From assembly GCA_004124475.1 (NCBI GenBank), contig SCKK01000010.1, positions 1-64,000 of the forward strand: DNA of 64,000 nt, given 5' to 3'. Each line of letters begins with the position of its first letter. The stretch's first letter is position 1. The translations under genes were made by a program, and so were the position numbers. Below, piece after piece: positions 56,802 to 64,000 of the stretch. The DNA is from Fidelibacterota bacterium. Its GTDB lineage: Bacteria; Fidelibacterota; Marinisomatia; Marinisomatales; SCKK01. Below the pieces are notes generated by a model. It had not been told where the DNA came from, did no database searches, and saw only the letters and a list, made by a program, of their open reading frames with translations.

Positions 56802-58046
56802 TTACCCACTAATATAATAAAGTTTTTCTCCGTCTTCGGCTTGTCTAAAAATCCCGTTTTCTCCGGTCCTTAACCAGCCATTTTTAAACACTTCCTGGGT
56901 AGCCTTCTCGGCATTGAGATATCCTTTCATCACGTTGTGGCCTCTGATGACAATCTCGCCAATTTCCCCTTCTGAAAGTGGTTCGCCCTTTGAATTGTGG
57001 ATATCCAATTCGTTAGAACGAAGAGGCGTACCGATACAAATGTCATGGTAATTCATGATGATTTTTTTGAATTCTTCACCATTCTTATAGATTGGAAACA
57101 ATGTAGAAAAAGAAGTGGTTTCCGGTCGGCAGAATCCAGAGATGACTTGTATTTTAAACTCGTCATAAATTCGCAGAATAAGTTCTTGAGTGAGGTTTTG
57201 ATGTGGACACACGATAAACCGGAGATGAGTTAAATCCTTTTTCAATTTAGGTTGGGAGAGCTTTTTAGCTTCTGTAAAGATAATATGACCCTCATTTTGT
57301 TGTATTTGTTCAAATAATTTCTCACTATTTTCAACTTGGCTTAACAAAACCGGACATCCTGTGTACAAAGCAGAAATGATGCAACCGACGATTCCGGATA
57401 CTTCACTCAAAGGAATATCACAGGTCAACAAACTCCCAGTTTCCAGTTTTAACCAATCGGCCATGGCCATTGAATTAACGAGGATATTGTAATGGGTGAG
57501 GGTAACTGCTATTAATTCTTCATTCATATCTAATTTGCCCACTATTATCACTTCATCATCCAATTTTGATTTTCTTTCGAGCTGGTAATCCTCGGAATAT
57601 TGGGACAACAGGGTTTCCATCTCTCTCAGATCATCCGGGAATACTTTCTCAGCCCCTGAAAATTGGTGAACAGATTGGTTGGTAATAATCAATTCCTTTT
57701 GGTTTATCACTGCGGTTGCTCCAATCATCCATGTTGAGAAGAATTGAATCAAGGTTTGAATTGTATTCTGTGGATTAATCGCAACATGATCACCAAAAGA
57801 GATTCCTGCGGATTTGAGAAAATTTGCTCCTTGTGAAGATTTATTGAATAACCGATTGAATGATAAAACACCTCGGTCGCCATTAGAATCTAATTCGATG
57901 ATGAATGGTTTATCCCCGTGCCATCTCATCTGAGAATCCAAAAGGGACCGGATACTTGGATAAGGAACCATGATTTCCGAGGGGGGAATCCCCCTTAAGC
58001 ACTGGGCGGGAATTACTTTATCGTATATCGGGTGCTGAATATTCAA
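56802..58046 (-). CDS. Degenerate AMP-binding (acyl-CoA synthetase-like) protein
   Basis: 414 residues with the fold order of ANL adenylate-forming enzymes (IELDSNGDRGVLSFNRLFNK, DHVAINPQNTIQTLIQFFST, VISGFCRPETTSFSTLFP, GEIGEIVIRGHNVMKGYLN). Key motifs are damaged: the P-loop (normally YTSGTTGxPKG) is missing, the region reading EELIAVTLTHYNIL; the HTGD motif is WLRTGENG; and the protein stops at YYISG, so the C-terminal domain with the catalytic Lys is absent. It is likely a pseudoenzyme or a decaying gene. It lies 27 bp downstream of hisC on the same strand. Confidence 0.7.
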   Translation of the reverse strand: MNIQHPIYDKVIPAQCLRGIPPSEIMVPYPSIRSLLDSQMRWHGDKPFIIELDSNGDRGVLSFNRLFNKSSQGANFLKSAGISFGDHVAINPQNTIQTLIQFFSTWMIGATAVINQKELIITNQSVHQFSGAEKVFPDDLREMETLLSQYSEDYQLERKSKLDDEVIIVGKLDMNEELIAVTLTHYNILVNSMAMADWLKLETGSLLTCDIPLSEVSGIVGCIISALYTGCPVLLSQVENSEKLFEQIQQNEGHIIFTEAKKLSQPKLKKDLTHLRFIVCPHQNLTQELILRIYDEFKIQVISGFCRPETTSFSTLFPIYKNGEEFKKIIMNYHDICIGTPLRSNELDIHNSKGEPLSEGEIGEIVIRGHNVMKGYLNAEKATQEVFKNGWLRTGENGIFRQAEDGEKLYYISG

Positions 58047-58073
58047 TATACGCGTACTTTTAGATCAAACAAG

Positions 58074-59165
58074 TCATCTTCTCAAAATTGTCCTTAAAGC
58101 ATCAATGCATTGTTCATTTTCTTTGTGCAACCCGATAGATATTCTGATACAATTAGGCTTGCCAAATGGCTCCAGATGACGTAGAATGATCCCCTTTTCT
58201 AATACTTTTTGACAAACTGATTCGGCTTGGTGAATAGACTCCCAAATAGTGGTTACAAAATTGGCAGACGAGTACAGATAATGAATTCCCAGTTGATTTA
58301 AGGCTTGATAGAAATACTTTAGTTCTTCATGAACGAGTTTTACCGTCTTATCCAAATGTTTTCTATCTTCTAAAGCAGCATAACCTGCAATCTGAGCAAT
58401 CGATGAAGGCTCAAAAGGTGGTTTTACTTTCATAAGGTTTGTGATTAATTGATCATGAGCAAATCCATAACCTATCCGAAGACCAGCGAGTCCGTATGCT
58501 TTTGAAAAAGTTCGTAACGTAATCACATTATCATACTTGTAGTGCATGGAATCAGGATAATCATCTAAATATTGCGCGAATTCGAAATAGGCTTCGTCAA
58601 GAATAATCAATACACGTTCAGGGACGTGGGCGTAGAATTCGTCAAATTCCTTCGTTGTGATGTATGTCCCCATGGGATTGTCCGGATTAGCAATGTAGAT
58701 TATTTTTGTATATTCGTTAACACAGTCAGCCATAGCTTCAAGGTCATAACCATGGTTTTTCATGGGGATCCAATGAACCTTCCTTCTGCTTGCCCTGGCG
58801 AGTACCGTAAATCCGATAAAAGAATTTGCTGCGGTAATAATCTCATCCTCCGGCAGTAAAAAGGTCCTCATAATAGTACCCATGATCCCTTCAGACCCCG
58901 CACCTATGACGACGTTTTCTAACTTCACATTAAATTTTTCAGCCAATTTCGTTCGCAGTTCAAATCCGCTTGCATCGGGGTAACGATGAGATGATGATAG
59001 GTTTTTTTCAATAGCCTGTATCGCAAGAGAAGAAGGACCTAAGGGATTTTCGTTGGAAGCAAGCTTGTAGATTTTTTCCAGACCCAACTCTCGCTGAACT
59101 TCTTTAATGGGTTTTCCCGGTTTATAGGGGGCTAATTCTTTAATGTTTTTTGGAACCAGAGGCAT
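58074..59165 (-). CDS. hisC: Histidinol-phosphate aminotransferase
   Basis: Fold-type I PLP enzyme of histidine synthesis, 363 residues. ASNENPLGPSSLA, VIGAGSEGIMGTI, IANPDNPMGTYI, LDEAYFEFAQ and the Lys motif RTFSKAYGLAGLRIGYG are all present, with GKPNCIRISIGL near the C-terminus. It precedes the degenerate AMP-ligase gene by 27 bp. No other his genes are in the window. A role on a related imidazole or aromatic substrate cannot be excluded. Confidence 0.9.
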   Translation of the reverse strand: MPLVPKNIKELAPYKPGKPIKEVQRELGLEKIYKLASNENPLGPSSLAIQAIEKNLSSSHRYPDASGFELRTKLAEKFNVKLENVVIGAGSEGIMGTIMRTFLLPEDEIITAANSFIGFTVLARASRRKVHWIPMKNHGYDLEAMADCVNEYTKIIYIANPDNPMGTYITTKEFDEFYAHVPERVLIILDEAYFEFAQYLDDYPDSMHYKYDNVITLRTFSKAYGLAGLRIGYGFAHDQLITNLMKVKPPFEPSSIAQIAGYAALEDRKHLDKTVKLVHEELKYFYQALNQLGIHYLYSSANFVTTIWESIHQAESVCQKVLEKGIILRHLEPFGKPNCIRISIGLHKENEQCIDALRTILRR

Positions 59166-59361
59166 TATTAATGACAGATTAATCCCTGTTTAAATTTAGA
59201 TCTGATCGAGCCTGACGTGGTGAACATTTTCTTTTTTCTCATCGTAATCTTTGTTAAGATTCTCGCTGTTAATAACGTCAAATGTAGAGGATATAACTCA
59301 CTATTAGACAATCTTAATTCAGTAATTTACACCAAAGAATTTATTTACACAGGCAGGAAAT

Positions 59362-60333
59362 ATGAATAAAGACAATTGTGATTTTGGTTACACTATACTT
59401 GAAACCGTTGGTAACACCCCCATTGTGAAATTTCAAAGGATTGGATCTAACTTGGATTGCCGGATGTTTGGAAAATGCGAGTTTATGAATCCAGGTGGCT
59501 CAGTGAAAGATCGTATTGGAGTTTGGATGATAGAGGAAGCTGAAAAAAGCGGTCGGATAAAACCAGGTGATACCCTGATTGAGCCCACCTCCGGCAATAC
59601 GGGAATTGGTTTAGCGTTAGCGGCAGCTGTGAAAGGTTACCGACTGATCATCACAATGCCGGAAAAAATGAGTAAAGAAAAAGAAGTTGTTCTTCTGGCG
59701 CTAGGGGCAGAAATCGTCAGGACACCGACAGAAGCGCCTTCGGAGTCACCCGAGAGTCATATTGGTGTTGCCAAACAGTTGAGGGATGAATTACCCAATT
59801 CCCATATCCTGGATCAATACACAAATCCGGCAAATACTGATGCTCACTTTATTGGGACTGCAAAGGAGATCCTCGATACATTTGGAGAAAAATTAAAAAT
59901 GGTGGTAATAGGTGTAGGTACAGGCGGTACGATTACAGGAGTTGCCCAGCGGCTTAAAGAGGAACTCTCTGAGATTAATATTATTGGTGTCGACCCTTAT
60001 GGTTCTATTTTGGGGGGAGGGACAGAAATTTTTCCTTACAAAGTGGAGGGAATCGGTTACGACTTTTTTCCTGAGGTACTGGATAATACACTGGTTGATA
60101 GATATGTCAAAGTGAATGATAAAGATTCATTCCTGATGGCAAGGCGACTGATTCGTGAGGAGGGGTTGTTAGTAGGTGGTTCGTCCGGTTCAGCAGTATG
60201 GGCAGCGCTTCAGGTAGCATCGGAACTTGGTCAAGATGATGTTTGTCTCGTCATTCTGCCCGATTCTATCCGTAACTACTTATCAAAATTTGTGGATGAT
60301 GACTGGATGAAGGAAAAAGGTTTTTTTAATTGA
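59362..60333 (+). CDS. Cystathionine beta-synthase / cysteine synthase-like PLP enzyme
   Basis: 323 residues of fold-type II PLP catalytic domain. [20 protein letters not shown] (PLP Lys), [36 protein letters not shown] and GGSSGSA are visible. The tail [15 protein letters not shown] is the mark of CBS-type rather than cysK-type enzymes. The regulatory CBS-domain pair is absent. Cysteine synthesis or reverse transsulfuration are the likely roles. It is monocistronic, with a 196-bp divergent spacer from hisC. Confidence 0.9.
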   Translation: MNKDNCDFGYTILETVGNTPIVKFQRIGSNLDCRMFGKCEFMNPGGSVKDRIGVWMIEEAEKSGRIKPGDTLIEPTSGNTGIGLALAAAVKGYRLIITMPEKMSKEKEVVLLALGAEIVRTPTEAPSESPESHIGVAKQLRDELPNSHILDQYTNPANTDAHFIGTAKEILDTFGEKLKMVVIGVGTGGTITGVAQRLKEELSEINIIGVDPYGSILGGGTEIFPYKVEGIGYDFFPEVLDNTLVDRYVKVNDKDSFLMARRLIREEGLLVGGSSGSAVWAALQVASELGQDDVCLVILPDSIRNYLSKFVDDDWMKEKGFFN

Positions 60334-60516
60334 CGCCGCTAAGACACTAAGACTCAAAATTCAATAATGAACAATGAATAAAAAAGCGAATATGTTCGGA
60401 TATCTTTTCAGATCGAAATTTAATTTTCGATATTAGTTCACTATGTACCTTTGTGTCTTCGTGGCGAATAATCCAGGTTAGAAAAACAAAAGGTTATTAT
60501 CTTAGTGGAAACATAG

Positions 60517-60720
60517 CCTGTATCTTCTTCTGATGAACTACTAAATTTAGCTACAGAGGATTATGAATGTTTGTCAAAACTACAAATTGATAAAATCGAA
60601 AAAATTCCTTAAAAAGAGATAACTTTTTCAGACTTGGAAAAAATAATGATTCACAATAATATTTTGATAGATACTGATATTCTTTCAATAATTATGCAAT
60701 ATAATAAGTCCACATTTTAA
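60517..60720 (+). pseudogene. VapBC-like toxin-antitoxin remnant
   Basis: After 60517 a frame reads DELLNLATEDYECLSKLQ and IDKIEKIP, then an in-frame stop, then KEITFSDLEKI, the usual tail of a small antitoxin. The ATG at 60646 continues NNILIDTDILSIIM, the start of a PIN-domain toxin with its first acidic residues (IDTDIL), and ends at TAA 60718-60720 after only 24 codons. Both parts are truncated. The 434-bp gap 60334-60767 holds nothing else I recognise. Confidence 0.5.
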
Positions 60721-60767
60721 AATGCGCTATCTTATTTGGCTTTGCATGTTAAATTCACACCCTTAAC

Positions 60768-61244
60768 ATGAACGAAACCACAAAAAAACAAACACTTCGT
60801 ATGATTGAAAATGGTGTTTTTGTGATCACAGCCAAGGCCTTTAATCGATGTTTTGGTTCTACGGTGACATGGTTGACTCAAACGTCTTTTAAACCCCCTT
60901 TAATTATAGTGGCGCTAAAAGTGGGATCAGGAATTTACAGTGCGGTAAAAGAGTCTCGATGCTTTGCTATTCATTTGCTATCTACAGAGCAAGAATCTTT
61001 TGCGGCTGATTTTTTCAAATCTTCAGAAAGTGACGACTTTCTCATCAATGGACATCCCTATAAATTGAGCGAAAAAGGTAACCCGCTTTTAGATGATCCC
61101 GTTTCAATCATTGAGTGTACGGTCAATAAAATTATCGAGGATGGAGATCATCATATTGTTGTTGGAGAGGTTGTAAATACCCAGGTTAAAGTAAAAACCT
61201 CTGTGCTCTCTTTAAGAGATACCAGCTGGACTTATGGAGGATAA
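60768..61244 (+). CDS. Flavin reductase-like (FMN-binding split barrel) protein
   Basis: 158 residues. FVITAKAFNRCFGSTVTWLT and SFKPPLIIVALKVGSGI match the flavin reductase-like domain, with DDPVSIIECTVNKIIEDGDH and HHIVVGEVVN following. It probably binds FMN and transfers electrons to a partner oxygenase or acceptor. No partner is adjacent; the next gene is an MBL-fold hydrolase after 229 bp. Start ATG 60768 is shortly after the remnant. Confidence 0.85.
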   Translation: MNETTKKQTLRMIENGVFVITAKAFNRCFGSTVTWLTQTSFKPPLIIVALKVGSGIYSAVKESRCFAIHLLSTEQESFAADFFKSSESDDFLINGHPYKLSEKGNPLLDDPVSIIECTVNKIIEDGDHHIVVGEVVNTQVKVKTSVLSLRDTSWTYGG

Positions 61245-61327
61245 TGCGTTTTCAACCCTTGTATTATATGGAATGCCCCAATTTTCTGAAATATTCCCCG
61301 ATATATCTCTCAACATTGATAAGCCCC

Positions 61328-61343
61328 TCCCGAAGCTTCGGGA
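61328..61343. repeat. Palindrome tcccgaagcttcggga
   Basis: Perfect 16-bp palindrome in the gap before the MBL hydrolase gene. It is identical in core to 43291-43308. A related half-site atcagctgacggacgg follows at about 61413. Nothing coding is seen in 61245-61473. Confidence 0.75.
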
Positions 61344-61473
61344 TAAATATGATTCTTTATAATCAAACACGTTAAATCACATTATCTAACGGGGCAAGCT
61401 ATCAATCAGCTGACGGACGGGACAAGAATTTGGCGACTAAAGGGATAAGTTGAGTAAAATAGAATAAATCTGT

Positions 61474-62319
61474 ATGAGAATTGGAAGATATCAGGTTCAT
61501 TCACTTTTAACGAGTTATTTTTCGTTGGATGGCGGTTCCATGTTTGGCTCGATTCCGAAAACGCTATGGGAAAAGAAAATCCAATCTGATGAAAAAAACA
61601 GAATTCCATTATGTACCCGCTCTCTATTTTTGGTGGATGATGATCGAAGGATTATTGTAGATACTGGGAATGGAGATAAGTGGGATGACAAGTACCGTGC
61701 AATTTATAATGTGGACACTCAATCTGTAAATCTGGAATCTTCGTTAAACTCTTTAGGGTACAAAGTTGATGATATTACAGATATAATCTGTTCCCATCTC
61801 CATTTTGATCATGCCGGTGGGAACACGAAAATTGACGATCATGGTAAAGTTGTTCCAACATTTCCTTACGCGACTTATTGGATACAAAAAACAAACTTGG
61901 AATTAGCTAATCACTCATCGGAAAAAGACCGGGCAAGTTATCTTTCTCACAATTGGGAAGTATTGGTGGAAAATGGAATGATAGAGTGTGTTGACGGAAC
62001 TGAATCATATCTGCCTGACATCGAAATATTTGTCTCAAACGGGCATACAACAGGTCAACAACACCTCATTTTGAGAGATGAAAAAACTACAATGTTCTTT
62101 GCAGGTGATCTATTCCCAACAATGGCTCATATTCCTATCCCGTGGGTAATGGCTTATGACCTTCGACCTCTTCAAACGATCCGGGAAAAAAAGTCTCTAC
62201 TACAAAAGATTGTTAAAGAAGATTGGCTTGTCTTTTTTGAGCACGACCGGGAATGTGAAGCGGCGAATGTTAAATTTGATGGGAAATCATTTACAATAGG
62301 TCAAAAGTTCAAGATTTAG
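61474..62319 (+). CDS. MBL-fold metallo-hydrolase
   Basis: 281 residues with a beta-lactamase-fold core: SHLHFDHAGG (HxHxDH metal motif), GHTTGQQHLI, FAGDLFPTMAHIP, and a late EHDRECE. The N-terminus GRYQVHSLLTSYFSLDGGSM is like the quorum-quenching or general hydrolase subfamilies; substrate unknown. The stop TAG (62317-62319) lies inside the left inverted repeat of a MITE-like element, so the original C-terminus may have been altered. Confidence 0.88.
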   Translation: MRIGRYQVHSLLTSYFSLDGGSMFGSIPKTLWEKKIQSDEKNRIPLCTRSLFLVDDDRRIIVDTGNGDKWDDKYRAIYNVDTQSVNLESSLNSLGYKVDDITDIICSHLHFDHAGGNTKIDDHGKVVPTFPYATYWIQKTNLELANHSSEKDRASYLSHNWEVLVENGMIECVDGTESYLPDIEIFVSNGHTTGQQHLILRDEKTTMFFAGDLFPTMAHIPIPWVMAYDLRPLQTIREKKSLLQKIVKEDWLVFFEHDRECEAANVKFDGKSFTIGQKFKI

Positions 62320-62457
62320 TAATAGTTCACCACCATAATGAAAAAGTAACATAAGAGTAACACCTAGCTAAAGCAGGGTGTTACTCTTATAGGAATATTT
62401 AACGTTACGAACAAAAATTATTATCAAGAATCATTGCACGGTGAACTATTACTAAAT
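62314..62457. mobile_element. MITE-like element with perfect 18-bp terminal inverted repeats
   Basis: Ends atttagtaatagttcacc (62314-62331) and ggtgaactattactaaat (62440-62457) are exact inverse complements. Inside is a strong hairpin with 14-bp arms (ataagagtaacacc at 62351-62364, ggtgttactcttat at 62377-62390) and a 12-base loop. The element is 144 bp, non-coding and sits between two genes. No target-site duplication is obvious. It could also act as the transcription end of the MBL gene. Confidence 0.7.
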
Positions 62458-62472
62458 TTGAAAAGGGGAAAT

Positions 62473-62835
62473 ATGGCTGAATTTGTAGTATATGTTAAAG
62501 ATTTTGAATTAGGAACAAAGATTGCTGAGGTGGGAGCAGACTTGAATCGTGAAGTAATATTCCCTGATTCATTTCATTTTACTGAGGGCATAATTGGTGG
62601 AGAAACAGAACTGGTTATTATAGACCTTGATGAAAATCAGAAAATTACTGAAGAGTTGATTTTAGAAATTCGTTCATCTCATCCTCGACTTCCGATTGTG
62701 GGATTTTTTTCAAGTGTACAAAAACGCCGACACAAAAAAGTAAAAAATTTGGGTTGTACCTGGGTACTTCCACGTTCTTCATTTGTAAAAAACCTTCCTA
62801 CATTGATCGAAAGGAGAATGAAGCCGAATGATTGA
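62473..62835 (+). CDS. Receiver-like small protein upstream of nth
   Basis: 120 residues. The frame opens at 62434, but ATG 62473 follows aggggaaat and starts MAEFVVYVKDFELG, so it is preferred. The rest resembles a response-regulator receiver-like alpha/beta fold: ELVIIDLDENQK (near-D53 strand), HPRLPIVGFFSSVQKRR and CTWVLPRSSFVKNL (end helix). The Asp is not in a typical phospho-acceptor setting. The 3' end overlaps nth by 8 bases. Function unknown, possibly regulatory. Confidence 0.6.
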   Translation: MAEFVVYVKDFELGTKIAEVGADLNREVIFPDSFHFTEGIIGGETELVIIDLDENQKITEELILEIRSSHPRLPIVGFFSSVQKRRHKKVKNLGCTWVLPRSSFVKNLPTLIERRMKPND

Positions 62836-63484
62836 GGTACAGTCTGAGACAATGGTACAAAAAAAAGAGAGGATGAAAGCCGTCATCAAACGGTTGCACA
62901 TGGAATATCCCAAGGCAGAGTGCAGTCTCACTTATATAACACCTCAACAGCTTTTGGTTTCTACGATCTTATCCGCCCAGTGTACCGATGAGCGAGTTAA
63001 TCAAGTGACTCCCTTTTTATTTAAGAAATATCCTTCTGTCAAAGATTTTGCTTATACAAATGTTGAGGAGCTTGCAAAAGATATCCATTCTTGTGGTTAT
63101 CACAATCAAAAGGCTCGTGCTATTAAAGGTGCCAGTCTTGTGATCTGGGAGGAGTTTGGAGGAACGGTTCCAAACACGATGGAGGACCTTATTAAACTTC
63201 CCGGGGTGGGAAGAAAAACAGCGAATTGTGTTTTGGGTACAGCGTTTGGGATTCCAAGTGTTGTGATAGATACTCACATGGTAAGAATAATGGGATTATT
63301 AGGTTTTACAGATTCGAAAAATCCGGAAAAGATTGAACGGGAGATCATGGAAATTACACCTACAGAAGAGTGGATAAATCTTACTCACCTCATTATTGAT
63401 CACGGAAGAGAAATTTGTATTGCACGTCGTCCAAAATGCTCTGATTGTCGCCTGAACGATATTTGTCCTTCATCTTTAGTATAA
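62828..63484 (+). CDS. nth: Endonuclease III
   Basis: Bifunctional DNA glycosylase/AP lyase for oxidised pyrimidines. Helix-hairpin-helix LPGVGRKTANCVL contains the catalytic Lys, VIDTHM holds the catalytic Asp, and the C-terminal C-x6-C-x2-C-x5-C of CIARRPKCSDCRLNDIC is the 4Fe-4S site. 218 residues is typical. Start ATG 62828 overlaps the receiver-like gene. Confidence 0.95.
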   Translation: MIEVQSETMVQKKERMKAVIKRLHMEYPKAECSLTYITPQQLLVSTILSAQCTDERVNQVTPFLFKKYPSVKDFAYTNVEELAKDIHSCGYHNQKARAIKGASLVIWEEFGGTVPNTMEDLIKLPGVGRKTANCVLGTAFGIPSVVIDTHMVRIMGLLGFTDSKNPEKIEREIMEITPTEEWINLTHLIIDHGREICIARRPKCSDCRLNDICPSSLV

Positions 63485-63557
63485 TATTAGAAACAAATAT
63501 TTTAAGCTTGTATAATCAGGTTACCACCCGTTGCCTCATAATAAAAGGTAACCGTAA

Positions 63558-64000
63558 TTAAGTAATAAGAGCAGGGATTTTTTGATTAAGTTGTGGTTGT
63601 GTTTTGTTAAGAATGTTCACCACTTTTTCCTTTACTTTTTGTTGTAATAAAAAGGGGTTCAGGGTTTCAAAGATAGCTGTTAGTTCCTGTTTTGTTTTCT
63701 TTGTTATATGCGATGATTCCATCAATCTTAGATAGGGAGTTTTCGGTGGATCATACCGTTTGATGGTTTTAGAACCCAAACGTTGTTTTTGTATCAATTT
63801 GGATGAAGGGATAAAGAAATTCATAAGCAATCTCCACTCGGAAGTATACAAGTCATTGAGTTGATCTACCAGAGTAATATCATCAAAACGGTTATAACCT
63901 AAATATTGTCTTACAATGGTCCAGTTTTTCTCTTCAATATGAGCATTATCATTTTTGTGATATGGACGAGACCTAGTGTACTGCACAGGTCGTTTTCGGT
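63558..64000 (-). CDS. Integrase-core transposase, C-terminal part, cut off by window end
   Basis: The frame is open to the window edge, so the gene's 5' part lies beyond 64000. It reads TRSRPYHKNDNAHIEEKNWT (rve/DDE region, catalytic Glu in HIEEKN), then LGYNRFDD, LYTSEWRLLMNFFIPSSKL, KRYDPPKTPY, which is an integrase-type transposase of the IS481/ISNCY-like group (approximate assignment). The stop is at 63558-63560. The ggttacc...ggtaacc pair at 63520-63551 just outside could be a terminal inverted repeat. Confidence 0.75.
   Translation of the reverse strand, partial: RKRPVQYTRSRPYHKNDNAHIEEKNWTIVRQYLGYNRFDDITLVDQLNDLYTSEWRLLMNFFIPSSKLIQKQRLGSKTIKRYDPPKTPYLRLMESSHITKKTKQELTAIFETLNPFLLQQKVKEKVVNILNKTQPQLNQKIPALIT

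Overview
The window reads as a chromosomal segment of a Gram-negative, LPS-bearing bacterium of the Fibrobacteres-Chlorobi-Bacteroidetes (FCB) superphylum, most likely Candidatus Marinimicrobia (Neomarinimicrobiota) or a close relative. This is an inference from gene content: Kdo synthesis (kdsA, kdsB, kdsC), LPS export (lptB, lptC), an LpxH-like enzyme, DUF2723 and DUF4835-like proteins, a metallopeptidase/beta-propeller/barrel fusion, and weak or absent Shine-Dalgarno sites at many genes. No rRNA, tRNA or CRISPR array was recognised.

Layout. 1-2.6 kb: a secreted family I.5-like lipase and decayed genes (an isochorismatase-like fragment and a frameshifted MATE transporter). 2.6-17.3 kb: housekeeping genes on the plus strand, comprising a K+ channel with a separate cyclic-nucleotide-binding protein, valS, a DUF4139 protein, recG, DUF1844, a DUF2723 membrane protein, a GT2 glycosyltransferase with a probable CTG start, and a CCA-adding-type nucleotidyltransferase. 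A DUF4835-like gene runs the other way. 17.3-26.7 kb: an accessory block on the minus strand, holding a DUF362 protein, a TIR-like (PF10137-type) protein with a type IIG restriction-modification enzyme, a decayed hydrolase, and a visibly GC-richer three-gene patatin cassette.

27-38 kb: a dense run of envelope and quality-control genes: gatC-kdsB, then pyrG-kdsA-kdsC-lptC-lptB-rpoN-hflK-hflC-hslV-hslU, mostly joined by ATGA/TAATG/GTGA overlaps or gaps of a few bases, followed by argF. 39 kb: an IS200-like (Y1, RAYT-type) transposase amid REP-like hairpins. 40-47 kb: exported coiled-coil protein, aminotransferase, two lipoproteins, LpxH-like enzyme. 47-55 kb: large peptidase/propeller/barrel protein, radA, tgt, NUDIX, Ste24-like protease. 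55-60 kb: an orphan gene flanked by short direct repeats, a degenerate AMP-ligase beside hisC, and a CBS-like PLP enzyme. 60-64 kb: a toxin-antitoxin remnant, flavin reductase, MBL hydrolase, a MITE-like element with perfect 18-bp inverted ends, a receiver-like protein, nth, and the C-terminal part of an integrase-type transposase running off the window.

Together the core genes support outer-membrane biogenesis (Kdo supply, LPS transport, lipid A hydrolysis, barrel proteins) and membrane/protein quality control (HflKC, HslUV, Ste24). The striking background signal is a family of short dispersed palindromes (cores of the type tcccgaa-nn-ttcggga, atccgtcagctgacggat and tccgccaactggcgga) in most larger intergenic gaps and, in one case, inside a broken gene. 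The accessory block at 17-27 kb, with its restriction/TIR-like pair and GC-rich patatin cassette, is the best place to look for a new system.
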